The notes beneath the pieces were generated by a model, which saw nothing but the letters and a program-made list of their open reading frames with translations, did not search any database and was not told where the DNA came from. Below are positions 46,448-55,571 of a stretch of 64,000 nucleotides of DNA, piece after piece. A program made the position numbers and the translations under genes. The stretch's first letter is position 1, and every line of letters starts with the position of its first letter. The DNA comes from Actinosynnema sp042752395. Its GTDB lineage: Bacteria > Actinomycetota > Actinomycetes > Mycobacteriales > Pseudonocardiaceae. The stretch is taken from positions 62,001-126,000 of the forward strand of contig NZ_JBHYXZ010000005.1 in assembly GCF_042752395.1 (NCBI RefSeq), read 5' to 3'.

Positions 46448-47878
46448 ATGTCGTTGCACCGGCTCGCGTCGGGTGTGCTGTTGCCGGGGTTCCACGGGGC
46501 CACCGCGCCGGACTGGCTGCTGGACCGCGTCGCCGACGGGCTGGGCGGTGTCGTGCTGTTCGGGCGGAACGTGGTGGACGACGCCCAGGTCACCGCGTTG
46601 AGCGCGCAGTTGCGGGGTGTGCGCGCCGACGTCGTGATCGGCATCGACGAGGAGGGCGGCGACGTCACCCGGCTCGACGCCGGCCGCGGGTCGGAGGTGC
46701 CGGGCAACCACGCGCTGGGCGCGGCGGACGACGTCGGGCTCACGCGGGCGGTGGCGGCGTCGATGGCGGCGCGGCTGGCGGCGTGCGGGGTGAGCCTGAA
46801 CCTCGCGCCGTCGGCCGACCTCGTGCTGACGCTGGAGGACCCGGTGATCGGCGTGCGGTCGTTCGGGTCGGACCCGGTGGCGGCGGGCGCGCACGTGGCG
46901 GCGTTCGTGGAGGGCATGCAGGCGGTGGGCGTGGCCGCGTGCGCCAAGCACTTCCCCGGCCACGGCGCGTCCACGGTGGACTCGCACGCGGCGTTGCCGG
47001 TGCTGCCGCGGACGGTGGCGGAGCTGGCCGAGGTGGAGTTCGAGCCGTTCCGGGCGGCCGTGCGGGCGGGGGTGCGGTCGGTCATGACCGGGCACCTGGT
47101 CGTGCCGGAGTGGGGCGACGAGCCCGCCACGCTCAACCCGCGGGCGGTGCGCGTGCTGCGGGAGGAGCTGGGGTTCACCGGGGCGGTCATCACCGACGGG
47201 CTGGACATGAAGGCCGTGGGCGGCGACCTCGCGGAGGGGTCCGTGCGGGCGTTGGCGGCCGGCGTGGACGCGTTGTGCCTGGGCGGCGAGCCGCTGGACG
47301 ACGACGGGCTGCGGTGGCTGGTCGACCGGATCGTGGCCGCCGTGGAGTCGGGCGCGCTGCCGGTGGCGCGGCTGGAGGAGGCGGCCCGGCGGACCGCCGC
47401 GCTGGGCGCGCCGGCGGCGGCCGTGGACGCGCACGACGCGGAGCTGGGCCTGGTCGCGGCACGGCGGGCGCTGGAGGTGCGCGGCACACTGGCGTTGTCC
47501 GGGCCGCCGGTGGTGGTGGACCTCGCGGTGGAGCCGTCGATCGCGGTCGGCGACGTGCCGTGGGGCCTGGGGCCGTACCTGGCGGAGCTGGTGCCGGGCA
47601 CCGAGGTGGTGGCGTCCACGCCGGCGACGTCGGCCGAGGAGATCGCCGCGCGGGCGGCGGGTCGTCCGGTCGTCGTGGTGACGCGTGAGGCACACCGCCA
47701 CCCGTGGGCTCGCGGGCTGGTGTCCTCACTCGCTACTATTGGTCTAGACCTTGTGCACGTCGAGACCGGCGTGCCGGGCCCTGACCTGGGCGCCGACGCC
47801 CGCGTGGACACCCACGGCGGCGCCCGGGTGTGCCTGCGGGCCGCGGCCGAGCGCCTCGCCGCCGCCCTCCAGACCTGA
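46448..47878 (+). CDS. GH3 beta-N-acetylglucosaminidase (NagZ-like)
   Basis: 476 residues. GH3 NagZ-type domain with KHFPGHGASTVDSH (the Asp-His acid/base dyad of NagZ) and the nucleophile D250 in ITDGLDM, plus a ~130-residue C-terminal domain. It cleaves terminal GlcNAc from chitobiose or muropeptide-type sugars in the cytoplasm. Co-transcribed with dasABC. Near the 3' end codons 430-435 (ATT GGT CTA GAC CTT) include codons rare in this genome and spell a dre palindrome. Confidence 0.9.
   Translation: MSLHRLASGVLLPGFHGATAPDWLLDRVADGLGGVVLFGRNVVDDAQVTALSAQLRGVRADVVIGIDEEGGDVTRLDAGRGSEVPGNHALGAADDVGLTRAVAASMAARLAACGVSLNLAPSADLVLTLEDPVIGVRSFGSDPVAAGAHVAAFVEGMQAVGVAACAKHFPGHGASTVDSHAALPVLPRTVAELAEVEFEPFRAAVRAGVRSVMTGHLVVPEWGDEPATLNPRAVRVLREELGFTGAVITDGLDMKAVGGDLAEGSVRALAAGVDALCLGGEPLDDDGLRWLVDRIVAAVESGALPVARLEEAARRTAALGAPAAAVDAHDAELGLVAARRALEVRGTLALSGPPVVVDLAVEPSIAVGDVPWGLGPYLAELVPGTEVVASTPATSAEEIAARAAGRPVVVVTREAHRHPWARGLVSSLATIGLDLVHVETGVPGPDLGADARVDTHGGARVCLRAAAERLAAALQT
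47738..47753. promoter_or_regulatory. Intragenic DasR operator (dre) inside the GH3 gene
   Basis: attGGTCTAGACCttg, a perfect 10-bp palindromic core, lies inside the GH3 coding region 144 bp upstream of the SIS-gene start. It may repress an internal promoter or act as a roadblock for nagB. Confidence 0.85.
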
Positions 47879-47896
47879 ACCGACAGGGGAACCCCG

Positions 47897-48940
47897 ATGA
47901 CCGACCACCAGCCCGGCAGGCACATGGCGGCCGAGATCGGCCAGCAGCCCGGCATCTTCGCCGACCTCCACGCGCGGCGGGACGCCATCGCGGCGGTCGC
48001 CTCGGTGATCGCCGAGCGGCGGCCGCGGTTCGTGCTGCTGGCGGCGCGCGGGTCCAGCGACCACGCGGCGCTGTACGCCAAGTACCTGACCGAGGTGCTG
48101 CTGGAGCTGCCCGCCGGGCTGGTGTCGCCGTCCACGACCACGCTGTACGGCGCGCAACCCGACCTGCGGGACGTGCTGCTGGTCGCGGTGTCGCAGTCGG
48201 GCGGGTCGCCGGACCTGCTGGAGGTCACCGAGTCGGCGCGGGCGCGGGGCGCGCTCACGGTGGCGGTGACCAACACGGCGTCGTCGCCGCTGAACGGGGC
48301 GGCGGAGCTGTCGGTGGACGTCGGCGCGGGCGTGGAGCGGGCGGTGGCGGCCACCAAGACGTACTCGGCCACGCTGCTGGCGCTGTACCTGCTGGTGGAC
48401 GCGATCCGGGGCGGTGACGGGTCGGCCGCGGCGCGGCTGGGCGAGCTGGCCCAGTCGACGCTGGACGGGTCGGAGGAGGCCGTGGCGGAGGCCGTGCGGC
48501 GGTACCGGTTCGTGGACCGGGTGCTGACGACCGGGCGCGGCTACTCGCTGCCGACGGCGTTGGAGTCGGCGTTGAAGCTGGCCGAGACGTCCTACCTGGC
48601 GGCGCGGGCGTACAGCGGGGCGGACCTGCTGCACGGGCCCGTGGCGGCGGTGGACGCGGAGACCGCGGTGCTGGCCGTGACGAGCGCGGGCAAGGGCGGT
48701 GACGCGCTGCGCGACGTGCTGGACGTGGTGCACGGGCGGGGCGCGGACGTGCTCGCGGTGGGTTCGGCGGCGGGCGGGGTGCCCGCCGCGCTGCGGATCC
48801 CGGTCGCGGAGACCGCGGAGGAGGTCGCCCCGATCCTGGAGATCCTGCCGGTCCAGCGCCTGGCCCACGGCCTCGCGCTGGCCCGCGGCGGCGACCCCGA
48901 CAGCCCGCGCGGCCTGAACAAGGTCACCAAAACCCGCTGA
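47897..48940 (+). CDS. SIS-type glucosamine-6-phosphate deaminase (NagB-II-like)
   Basis: 347 residues with two SIS sugar-isomerase domains homologous to the C-terminal half of GlmS: LLAARGSSDHAALYAKY and AVSQSGGSPDLLE in the first, and TTGRGYSLPTALESALKLAET in the second. The glutaminase half is absent, as in NagB-II deaminases that convert GlcN-6-P to Fru-6-P plus ammonia. The context (NagA, NagZ, DasR site) supports this reading; an isomerase acting on another sugar phosphate is the alternative. Confidence 0.85.
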   Translation: MTDHQPGRHMAAEIGQQPGIFADLHARRDAIAAVASVIAERRPRFVLLAARGSSDHAALYAKYLTEVLLELPAGLVSPSTTTLYGAQPDLRDVLLVAVSQSGGSPDLLEVTESARARGALTVAVTNTASSPLNGAAELSVDVGAGVERAVAATKTYSATLLALYLLVDAIRGGDGSAAARLGELAQSTLDGSEEAVAEAVRRYRFVDRVLTTGRGYSLPTALESALKLAETSYLAARAYSGADLLHGPVAAVDAETAVLAVTSAGKGGDALRDVLDVVHGRGADVLAVGSAAGGVPAALRIPVAETAEEVAPILEILPVQRLAHGLALARGGDPDSPRGLNKVTKTR

Positions 48941-48945
48941 CCCCC

Positions 48946-49031
48946 GCGTGTCCTACCTCCGGAACGCGAGTGTCCTACGTTCGGAACGCGAGTGTCCTAC
49001 GTTCGGGACACCCGAGTTCAACGCTCGGAAC
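48946..49031 (+). repeat. Stop-proximal 22-bp intergenic repeat, copy 1
   Basis: Begins 5 bp after the SIS-gene stop. Units: 48948-48969, 48970-48991 (gtgtcctacgttcggaacgc + ga) and 48992-49015 (ends gggacacccga), then a hairpin CCGAG-ttcaacg-CTCGG (49012-49028) and aac. Each full unit also holds the small palindrome cgttcggaacg. Confidence 0.85.
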
Positions 49032-49036
49032 ATGCG

Positions 49037-49069
49037 AAAGGCCCGAGGGGGCGCACCCCTCGGGCCTTT
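49037..49069. terminator. Bidirectional terminator between the SIS gene and nagA
   Basis: AAAGGCCCGAGGGG and CCCCTCGGGCCTTT form a perfect 14-bp stem with a 5-nt loop, followed by T on the plus strand. Lies between convergent genes. Confidence 0.92.
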
Positions 49070-49081
49070 TCGTCGGTGCGG

Positions 49082-50275
49082 CTACTGGCCCGCGGCGGCC
49101 AGGCCGACCGGGGCGTCCTGGTACGCGGCGTCGAACACGACCTCGCCGTCGACCCAGACCTTGCGCGGCCGCAGGTCGTCGTCCCACCAGACGAGATCGG
49201 CCACGGCCCCGACCTCCAACCGGCCCAACGTCGGCTCGCCGATCACGTCGGCCGGGACGATGGTCGCCGACGCCAGGGCGTCCGCCGGGTCCACGCCCAC
49301 CGACACGATGTTGCGCACGGCCCGGTCCAGGGTCAGCGCGCTGCCCGCGATCGTGCCCTCCGGCGACCGGGGCACGCCGTCCTCGGTCAGCAGCACGTCC
49401 GCGCCGCCGAGCTGGTACCGGCCGGGCGGCATGCCGGCGGCCGCCACGGCGTCCGTGACCAGCGCGACCCGGTGGCCGGCGGCGTTGAACACGAGCCGGC
49501 AGACGTCCGGGCCGACGTGCGCCAGGTCCGCGATCAGGCCCAACGTGAACCGGTCGTCCACCAGCGCCACCCCGGGCACCCCCGGCTCGCGGTGCCCCAG
49601 CGGGCGCTGCGCGTTGAACAGGTGCGTCACCATGCGCGCGCCCGCCTCGGCGGCCGCACGGGTCTGCTCGCCCGTCGCGTCGCTGTGCCCGACCGCGACC
49701 AGCACGCCCGCCGCCGCCAGCCTGCGCACGGCCTCCATGCCGCCCGGCTGCTCGGGCGCGAGCGTCACCATGCGCAGCGCGCGGCGCAGCACCTCGTCGT
49801 CCAGCAGCACGTCGATCTCGGCCGGCCCCGGCGGCACCATCAGCGCCGGGTCGTGCACGCCCGCGCGTTTCGGCGACAGGAACGGCCCCTCCAGGTGCAC
49901 GCCCAGCGGCTTGGCGCCCGCGCCCTCCGGCAGGGTCGCCGACGCCGCCAGCACGGCGTGCGCCTGCCGCACGGCGACCGGCACCGGCGCGGTGATCAAG
50001 GTCGGCAGGAACCGGGTCACCCCCGTTCGTGGGAGCGCTCTCGCGACCGCGGCCATGCCCTCGGGGTCCACCTCGGCGAAGTCGACGCCGACCGCCCCGT
50101 TGACCTGCACGTCCACCAGGCCCGGGGTGAGCAGGCCGTCGGTCAGCACCTCGGCGCCGTCGGGCGGTGAGCCCGCGACGACCTCCACGATCCGGCCTGC
50201 CCGCAACCTCAGGCTGACGGGACCGGTGATGGTCCGACCGAGCAGTGCTCGCGGAGCTGCGACAACCGTGTCCAA
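49082..50275 (-). CDS. nagA: N-acetylglucosamine-6-phosphate deacetylase NagA
   Basis: 397 residues. Amidohydrolase converting GlcNAc-6-P to GlcN-6-P, the DasR inducer. Metal and substrate motifs: GVHLEGPFL, VAVGHSDA, VTHLFNAQRPL and VTDAVAAAG. The start is TTG at 50275, supported by GAGGAGGGA just upstream. A dre lies 13 bp before the start, overlapping the ribosome-site and promoter area, so it is directly DasR-controlled. Confidence 0.95.
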   Translation of the reverse strand: MDTVVAAPRALLGRTITGPVSLRLRAGRIVEVVAGSPPDGAEVLTDGLLTPGLVDVQVNGAVGVDFAEVDPEGMAAVARALPRTGVTRFLPTLITAPVPVAVRQAHAVLAASATLPEGAGAKPLGVHLEGPFLSPKRAGVHDPALMVPPGPAEIDVLLDDEVLRRALRMVTLAPEQPGGMEAVRRLAAAGVLVAVGHSDATGEQTRAAAEAGARMVTHLFNAQRPLGHREPGVPGVALVDDRFTLGLIADLAHVGPDVCRLVFNAAGHRVALVTDAVAAAGMPPGRYQLGGADVLLTEDGVPRSPEGTIAGSALTLDRAVRNIVSVGVDPADALASATIVPADVIGEPTLGRLEVGAVADLVWWDDDLRPRKVWVDGEVVFDAAYQDAPVGLAAAGQ

Positions 50276-50287
50276 GGTCCCTCCTCA

Positions 50288-50303
50288 AATGGTCCAGACC
50301 ATT
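50288..50303. promoter_or_regulatory. DasR operator (dre) in front of nagA
   Basis: aatGGTCCAGACCatt, a perfect 16-bp palindrome matching dre, immediately upstream of the nagA ribosome site. Confidence 0.9.
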
Positions 50304-50334
50304 ATGGCCGGAAGTGGCGGACGCCGTCACGTGT

Positions 50335-50349
50335 GGTTATAAGATAACC
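50335..50349. promoter_or_regulatory. Palindrome between nagA and the FadR-type gene
   Basis: GGTTAT-aag-ATAACC is a perfect inverted repeat in an AT-rich patch between the two divergent genes. It is a candidate operator for the adjacent FadR-type regulator, or part of the nagA promoter. Confidence 0.5.
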
Positions 50350-50468
50350 GAATAGACTAGCGTTGGGTGAATGTTTCGCCGCACGGCGAGGGCTGCCGCG
50401 CGGCGTTCCGGCGTGGCCCATACTTGGCGTCAGACATCCGAGGTCTAGCTGACGAGTCGAGGACCGCC

Positions 50469-51143
50469 GTGGCAGTTACCGACGACGCGATCCTGCGCGT
50501 CAAGGAGATGATCGTCTCGGGCGAGCTGAAGCCGGGCGACCGGCTGCCGCGCGAGGCGGACCTCGCCGAGCGGCTCGGCCTGTCCCGGAACTCGCTGCGT
50601 GAGGCGGTCAAAGCGTTGTCGCTGGTCAGGGTGTTGGACGTGCGGCAGGGCGACGGGACCTACGTGTCCAGCCTGCGGGCCGACGACCTGCTCGGCGCGC
50701 TGTCGTTCGTGCTCGACCTGCACCGCGGCGAGGACTCCGTGCTGGAGGTCCTGCAGGTGCGGCGCATCCTCGAACCGGCCGCCGCGGCGATGGCGGCACA
50801 GCGCGTCGGGGCCGAGGAGGTGGCGGCGTTGCGGGCGCTGTGCGACGCGGCCGAGTCCGCCCGGTCGGTGGAGGAGCTGGTCGAGCACGACCTGGCGTTC
50901 CACCGCGCCATCGCCCAGGGGTCGGGCAACGCCTACCTCGCCCGGCTGCTCGACACCCTCGCCGGCCCGACCGTGCGGGTGCGCATCTGGCGTGGCATCA
51001 CGCAGGGCGGCGCGGTGGACCGGACCGTCGCCGAGCACCGCGCCATCGTCGACGCCCTGGCCGCCCACCAGCCCGAACTCGCCCGCTCGTGGTCGACGGT
51101 GCACGTGGCCGGGGTCGAGCAGTGGCTCTCCGACCTGGCCTGA
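50469..51143 (+). CDS. GntR-family regulator, FadR subgroup
   Basis: 224 residues. N-terminal winged helix (KPGDRLPREADLAERLGLSR; NSLREAVKALSLVRVLDV) and an all-helical FCD ligand domain with the metal-binding pattern EHDLAFHRAI and EHRAIVDAL. The subgroup usually senses organic acids or sugar acids. Divergent from nagA and convergent with an SDR gene, either of which may be its target. GTG 50469 is chosen because it begins just before the HTH; ribosome site weak. Confidence 0.88.
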   Translation: MAVTDDAILRVKEMIVSGELKPGDRLPREADLAERLGLSRNSLREAVKALSLVRVLDVRQGDGTYVSSLRADDLLGALSFVLDLHRGEDSVLEVLQVRRILEPAAAAMAAQRVGAEEVAALRALCDAAESARSVEELVEHDLAFHRAIAQGSGNAYLARLLDTLAGPTVRVRIWRGITQGGAVDRTVAEHRAIVDALAAHQPELARSWSTVHVAGVEQWLSDLA

Positions 51144-51144
51144 C

Positions 51145-51280
51145 CGTTCCGAGCGTGGAATTCGGGTGTCCTGGACGTAGGACTCACGCGACGCGAACGT
51201 ACGACTCACGCGTTCTGAACGTAGGACTCACGCGACGCGAACGTAGGACACGCGCGTTCTCAACGTAGGACACGCGGGGG
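51145..51280 (-). repeat. Stop-proximal 22-bp intergenic repeat, copy 2 (inverted)
   Basis: Exact 22-bp register on the plus strand: 51175-51196, 51197-51218, 51219-51240, 51241-51262 and a partial 51263-51280, alternating acgtaggactcacgcgacgc- and acgtacgactcacgcgttct-type units. Read on the minus strand it starts at the SDR stop and ends in acacccgaattccacgctcg + gaac, the same closing sequence as copy 1, next to the GntR stop. Confidence 0.85.
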
Positions 51281-52030
51281 TCAGGGGCGGGGGCGCAGGC
51301 GCAGGCCGTGCATGCCGCCGTCGACGGCCAGGACGGTGCCGGTGGTGGAGCCGGACAGCGGGCCCGCCAGGTAGGCGATCGCGCCCGCGACCTCGTCCGC
51401 CGAGACCAGCCGCCCGTGCGGCTGCCGCGCCTCCAGGGCGGCCCGCTCGGCGGCCGGGTCGGGGGCGGAGTCGAGCAGCCGGCCGATCCACGGGGTGTCC
51501 GCCGTGCCGGGCGCGACCGCGTTCACCCGGATGCCCTCGCGCACGTGGTCCGCGGCCATGGCCAGCGTCAACGCGTGCACCGCCCCCTTGCTCGCCGAGT
51601 ACAGCGCCCGCTGCGGCAACCCCGCCCACGCCGCGATGGAACCCGTGTTCACGATCGCCGCCGACGGCGAGCGCCGCAGGTGCGGCAGCGCGGCACGGGC
51701 CACCCGCGCCATGCCGAGCACGTTCACGTCCAGCACCCGCCGCCACTCCTCGTCCGGGTTCGCGGTCACGTCGCCCTGCGCGCCGACGCCCGCGTTGTTC
51801 ACCAGCACGTCGAGCCGGCCGAACCGCCCGACCACCTCGTCCACCGCGGCCCGCACCGACGCGTCGTCGGTCACGTCCGCCCGGATCCCGTGCACCGGCG
51901 GGTCGACCCGCGGCTCCAGGTCGAGCGCCACCGCGGTCGCGCCCCGCGCCGCCAGCAGCCGCGCCGTCGCCAGGCCGATGCCCGACGCGCCGCCCGTCAC
52001 CACCGCGACCAGTCCCTCGAACTCGCCCAC
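51281..52030 (-). CDS. Short-chain dehydrogenase/reductase
   Basis: 249 residues. Classical SDR with TGGASGIGLA (cofactor), NNAG, catalytic Ser in NTGSIAAW and YSASK. The acidic residue after strand 2 (ALDLEP) favours NAD. Sequence and context suggest a sugar or polyol dehydrogenase, possibly of the fucose/rhamnose group, but this is not decided. GTG start at 52030. Confidence 0.88.
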   Translation of the reverse strand: MGEFEGLVAVVTGGASGIGLATARLLAARGATAVALDLEPRVDPPVHGIRADVTDDASVRAAVDEVVGRFGRLDVLVNNAGVGAQGDVTANPDEEWRRVLDVNVLGMARVARAALPHLRRSPSAAIVNTGSIAAWAGLPQRALYSASKGAVHALTLAMAADHVREGIRVNAVAPGTADTPWIGRLLDSAPDPAAERAALEARQPHGRLVSADEVAGAIAYLAGPLSGSTTGTVLAVDGGMHGLRLRPRP

Positions 52031-52281
52031 CGCTCCTCCTCCAGCTCGCGTCCACCCGGACCGTCGGTCCCGCCACGTCCCCGGCCGTCACCCGGCCGGA
52101 GGACCGTGAACCGGTTCGGGTCGCGGACCCGCCCGGCCACCGAGAAGATCATGTTCCGGCGGAGGCGGCCGTGGCGAGCGGCGGCACGGGTGACTCTCGC
52201 GGCCGGTCGGCGCCCCGGGTGCGCAGCGCTCCGCCGGCCCCCGTCCAGGGGTCCGATGATCCCCGTCCCCGAAGGGTCGCG

Positions 52282-55200
52282 ATGAACCACCACCGCGCGG
52301 TGCGGGCCTCCGCCACCGCCGCCGCGCTGCTCGGCGCGCTCCTCGTCGGCAGCCCCGCGTCGGCCGACCCGCACGCCGAGCCGCTGCCGCCGAACCGCAC
52401 GGACCACCGCACGGGCACGGGCTCGTCCGAACGGGTCGGCGCGGCCCTGGCGCGGGCCGAAGGTCCGATCACGGCGTTCGTCGAGCTGGCCACGATCCCG
52501 GCCGCCGAGGCGTACGGGGCGCAGAAGGCGCGCGGCGTGGGCGACCCCGTGGCGGCGGCCCGGTCGGCGCGGCTGCTCGCGGACGCGCAGGCGGACCGGG
52601 TGGTGCGGGCGTTGCTCGGCAGGGACGCGGGCGCGCGCCGCGTCGCGTCGACCCGCAACGCGGTGCCCGGCGTGGTGGTGACCGCCGACGCGGCGAGCCT
52701 GCGCGAGCTGGCCGCGCTGCCCGAGGTCAGGACCGTCCGGCCGACCGTGTCGAAGCACGTCGCCAACGCGGGCGCGGTCGGGCTGACGCGGGCCTCCCGG
52801 GTCTGGCAGGACACCGGCCGCCTCGGCGACGGGCTGCGCATCGGCATCGTGGACACCGGCGTCGACTACACGCACGCCGACTTCGGCGGCCCCGGCACCA
52901 CCGCCGCCTACGAGGCCGTCGACCGCACCGCGCCGTGGACGCCGACCGCGAAGGTCGTCGGCGGCCACGACTTCGCGGGCGACGCCTACGACTCGGACCG
53001 GCCGGAGCACGCCGTGCCCGTGCCCGACCCGAACCCGATGGACTGCCACGGCCACGGCACGCACGTCGCCGGCACCGCCGCCGGGTACGGCGAGAACGCC
53101 GACGGCACCACGTTCGACGGCGACTACTCCGCGTTGACGCCCGAGGCGTTGACCGGCCTGGGGATCGGGCCCGGCGTCGCGCCGAAGGCGTCGCTGTACG
53201 CGTTGAAGGTGTTCGGCTGCACCGGCGCCACCGCGCTCGTCGGCCCCGCGCTGGACTGGGCGCTCGACCCGAACGGCGACGGCGACTTCGGCGACCGCCT
53301 CGACGTGGTCAACCTGTCGCTCGGCGGCGACTTCGGCGGCCAGGACGACCCGGACAGCCTGTTCGTGCGCAAGGTCGTGGAGCACGGCGTGGTCGTGGTC
53401 GCGTCCGCGGGCAACGGCGGGGACTTCTACGACGTCGGCGGGTCGCCCGCGAACACGCCCGAGGCGCTGGCCGTGGCCAACACGCGGGACGCGTTCTCGG
53501 TGCTCGACGGCGTCGAGGTCGGCGGCGAGGCCCGGCCCGGCCAGTACAGCCGCGACTACACCGGCTACCCGGCGCTGGACCTGGAGCGGCCGGTCGTGCC
53601 CGTGTCGGACCCGGCGAACCTCGACGGCTGCGCCCCGATCGCGGACGACCTCGCGGGCCGGTTCGTGTGGCTGGAGTGGGACGAGGACGACGCCACCCGC
53701 GCGTGCGGGTCGGCCGTGCGGACCGACAACGCCCAGGCGGCCGGCGCGGAGGGCGTGCTGCTCACCGCGACCGGCGGGACGTTCAAGGCGGCCATCGCGG
53801 GCAACGCGGGCATCCCGGTGTTCCAGTTCACCCGGGCCTCGACCGAGGCGGTGCGGCCCGCGCTGGCCGACGGCACGCTCCGGGTGCGGATGCTCGGCTC
53901 GCTGCGCTCGTCCGTGCCCACGATGACGCCGAACCTCGCCGACACGATGACGCCGACGTCGTCGCGCGGGTCGCGCGGCCGTTCGGCGGCCAAGCCGGAC
54001 GTGGCCGCCCCCGGCGACACGATCGTGTCCGCGGACTTCGGCACCGGCACGGGGTCGCTGGGCATGGGCGGCACGTCGATGTCCGCGCCGCACGTGGCCG
54101 GCATCGCCGCGCTCGTGCGCGAGGCGCACCCGGAGTGGACGGTCGAGGAGGTCAAGGCGGCGATCATGAACACCGCGTCCGGCGAGGTGACCGACGGCGA
54201 CGACCACACCACCGGCACGCCCGAAGCGCCCATGCGGGTCGGCGCGGGCCGGGTCGACGCGCTCGACGCGGTCGGCGTGGACCTGCTCGCGATGGTGGCC
54301 GACGACCCCGGCGTGGTGGGCGTGTCGTTCGGGCCGGTCGAGGCCGGGTCGCCGCTCACCGCGCGCAAGACGGTGAAGGTGGTCAACAAGTCGTCCCGGG
54401 TCCGGACCGCGGCGGTGCGCTACGAGGCGGCGACCACCGTGCCCGGCGCGGAGGTCGAGGTGTGGCCGCCGACGCTGGTCGTGCCGCCGGGCGGGACGCG
54501 CACGGTGGACGTGACGCTGACCGTCACGCCCGACCGGCTGCGGAAGGTGGCCGACCCGACGGTGGAGAAGCAGCATGCGGGCGTGGCGCGGCAGTTCCTG
54601 GCCGAGACGTCGGGACGGGTGCTGGTGCGGTCGGGCGACCTGGTCGTGCGGGTGCCGGTGTACGCCGCGCCGAAACCGGTCGCCGACGTGGAGGCGGTCG
54701 ACCGGGGCGACGGCACGCTGGTGCTGGAGGGACGCGCGCTGGACCAGGGCGAGGGCGACGAGGCGTACCGGTCGCTGGTGAGCGCGGTCGAGCTGCACGG
54801 CTCCAGCCCCGAGCTGCCCGACTGCGCGGGCGACGTGCAGGCCGGGTGCGCCGTCACCGCGTCGGCCCGGGGTGGCGACCTGCGGCACGTCGGCGCGGCG
54901 GCGGCGGACGGGATGCTCGCGTTCGGCGTGGCGACCTGGCGGAACTGGGTGACGCTCGGCATCGCCACCAGCCCGGAGGTCCGGGTCGACACCGACCTCG
55001 ACGGCGCGCACGACTACGTGGTGCAGGCGGTGAAGCCGACCTCGGGCGGCGTCGTGACGGCGGACGTGTGGCTCGCGCGGACCGTGCGGGTGGCCGACGG
55101 CGCGGTGGTGGACGAGCAGCCGCTGAACGGGCAGTACGGCGACGTCGACACGAACCTGATGGACAGCGACGTGGTCGTGCTGCCGGTGGCGTTGACGGCG

Positions 55201-55491
55201 TTGGGCATCGACCCGGCGGCGGGCTCCGCGCCCCTGGCGTACAGCGTCGTGACGACCGGGAACTACCCCGCGCCGGGGAACGCGGAGGAGGTCGTGGACC
55301 GGATCGACGGGCTGCCGGCGTTCGACCCGCTGCGGCCGGGGCTCGCGGTCGAGGGCCCGGTGTCGTTCGTGGCGCGGGAGGGGGCGGTGCTGCGGGTGCG
55401 GCGCGGCGACGGTGCGGCGGCGGGCAGCCTGCTCCTGCTGCACCACCACAACGCGTCGGGCGACCGGGTCCAGGTGCTCGCTCCGCGCTGA
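52282..55491 (+). CDS. Large secreted subtilase (S8) with PA insert
   Basis: 1069 residues. Signal peptide (about 1-28), I9-like inhibitor prodomain (about 55-155), then the S8 catalytic domain with D191 (IVDTGVD), H258 (HGHGTH) and S599 (GTSMSAPHVAG). A PA-type domain is inserted before the Ser block (about 440-540), and ~430 C-terminal residues form beta-rich domains. It is an extracellular protease; the neighbourhood suggests a role in freeing sugars or peptides from complex polymers (inference). ATG follows GAAGGG. Confidence 0.93.
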   Translation: MNHHRAVRASATAAALLGALLVGSPASADPHAEPLPPNRTDHRTGTGSSERVGAALARAEGPITAFVELATIPAAEAYGAQKARGVGDPVAAARSARLLADAQADRVVRALLGRDAGARRVASTRNAVPGVVVTADAASLRELAALPEVRTVRPTVSKHVANAGAVGLTRASRVWQDTGRLGDGLRIGIVDTGVDYTHADFGGPGTTAAYEAVDRTAPWTPTAKVVGGHDFAGDAYDSDRPEHAVPVPDPNPMDCHGHGTHVAGTAAGYGENADGTTFDGDYSALTPEALTGLGIGPGVAPKASLYALKVFGCTGATALVGPALDWALDPNGDGDFGDRLDVVNLSLGGDFGGQDDPDSLFVRKVVEHGVVVVASAGNGGDFYDVGGSPANTPEALAVANTRDAFSVLDGVEVGGEARPGQYSRDYTGYPALDLERPVVPVSDPANLDGCAPIADDLAGRFVWLEWDEDDATRACGSAVRTDNAQAAGAEGVLLTATGGTFKAAIAGNAGIPVFQFTRASTEAVRPALADGTLRVRMLGSLRSSVPTMTPNLADTMTPTSSRGSRGRSAAKPDVAAPGDTIVSADFGTGTGSLGMGGTSMSAPHVAGIAALVREAHPEWTVEEVKAAIMNTASGEVTDGDDHTTGTPEAPMRVGAGRVDALDAVGVDLLAMVADDPGVVGVSFGPVEAGSPLTARKTVKVVNKSSRVRTAAVRYEAATTVPGAEVEVWPPTLVVPPGGTRTVDVTLTVTPDRLRKVADPTVEKQHAGVARQFLAETSGRVLVRSGDLVVRVPVYAAPKPVADVEAVDRGDGTLVLEGRALDQGEGDEAYRSLVSAVELHGSSPELPDCAGDVQAGCAVTASARGGDLRHVGAAAADGMLAFGVATWRNWVTLGIATSPEVRVDTDLDGAHDYVVQAVKPTSGGVVTADVWLARTVRVADGAVVDEQPLNGQYGDVDTNLMDSDVVVLPVALTALGIDPAAGSAPLAYSVVTTGNYPAPGNAEEVVDRIDGLPAFDPLRPGLAVEGPVSFVAREGAVLRVRRGDGAAAGSLLLLHHHNASGDRVQVLAPR

Positions 55492-55571
55492 TCGCCGGTC
55501 ACCGAGAGCCAGGTCCGGCTCAACCCGGTTGGGTGTGCCGGACCCGGTGCGTGCTGGGCATACTCGGGCGA

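Noticed and set aside
48946..49031. The 22-bp repeats as a CRISPR array
   Set aside because: Units are contiguous with no unique spacers, arrays are only 3-5 units long, and no cas genes are nearby.
50441..50449. GGTCTAGCT upstream of the FadR-type gene as a dre
   Set aside because: Only the left half fits; the right half is not a match to ACC.
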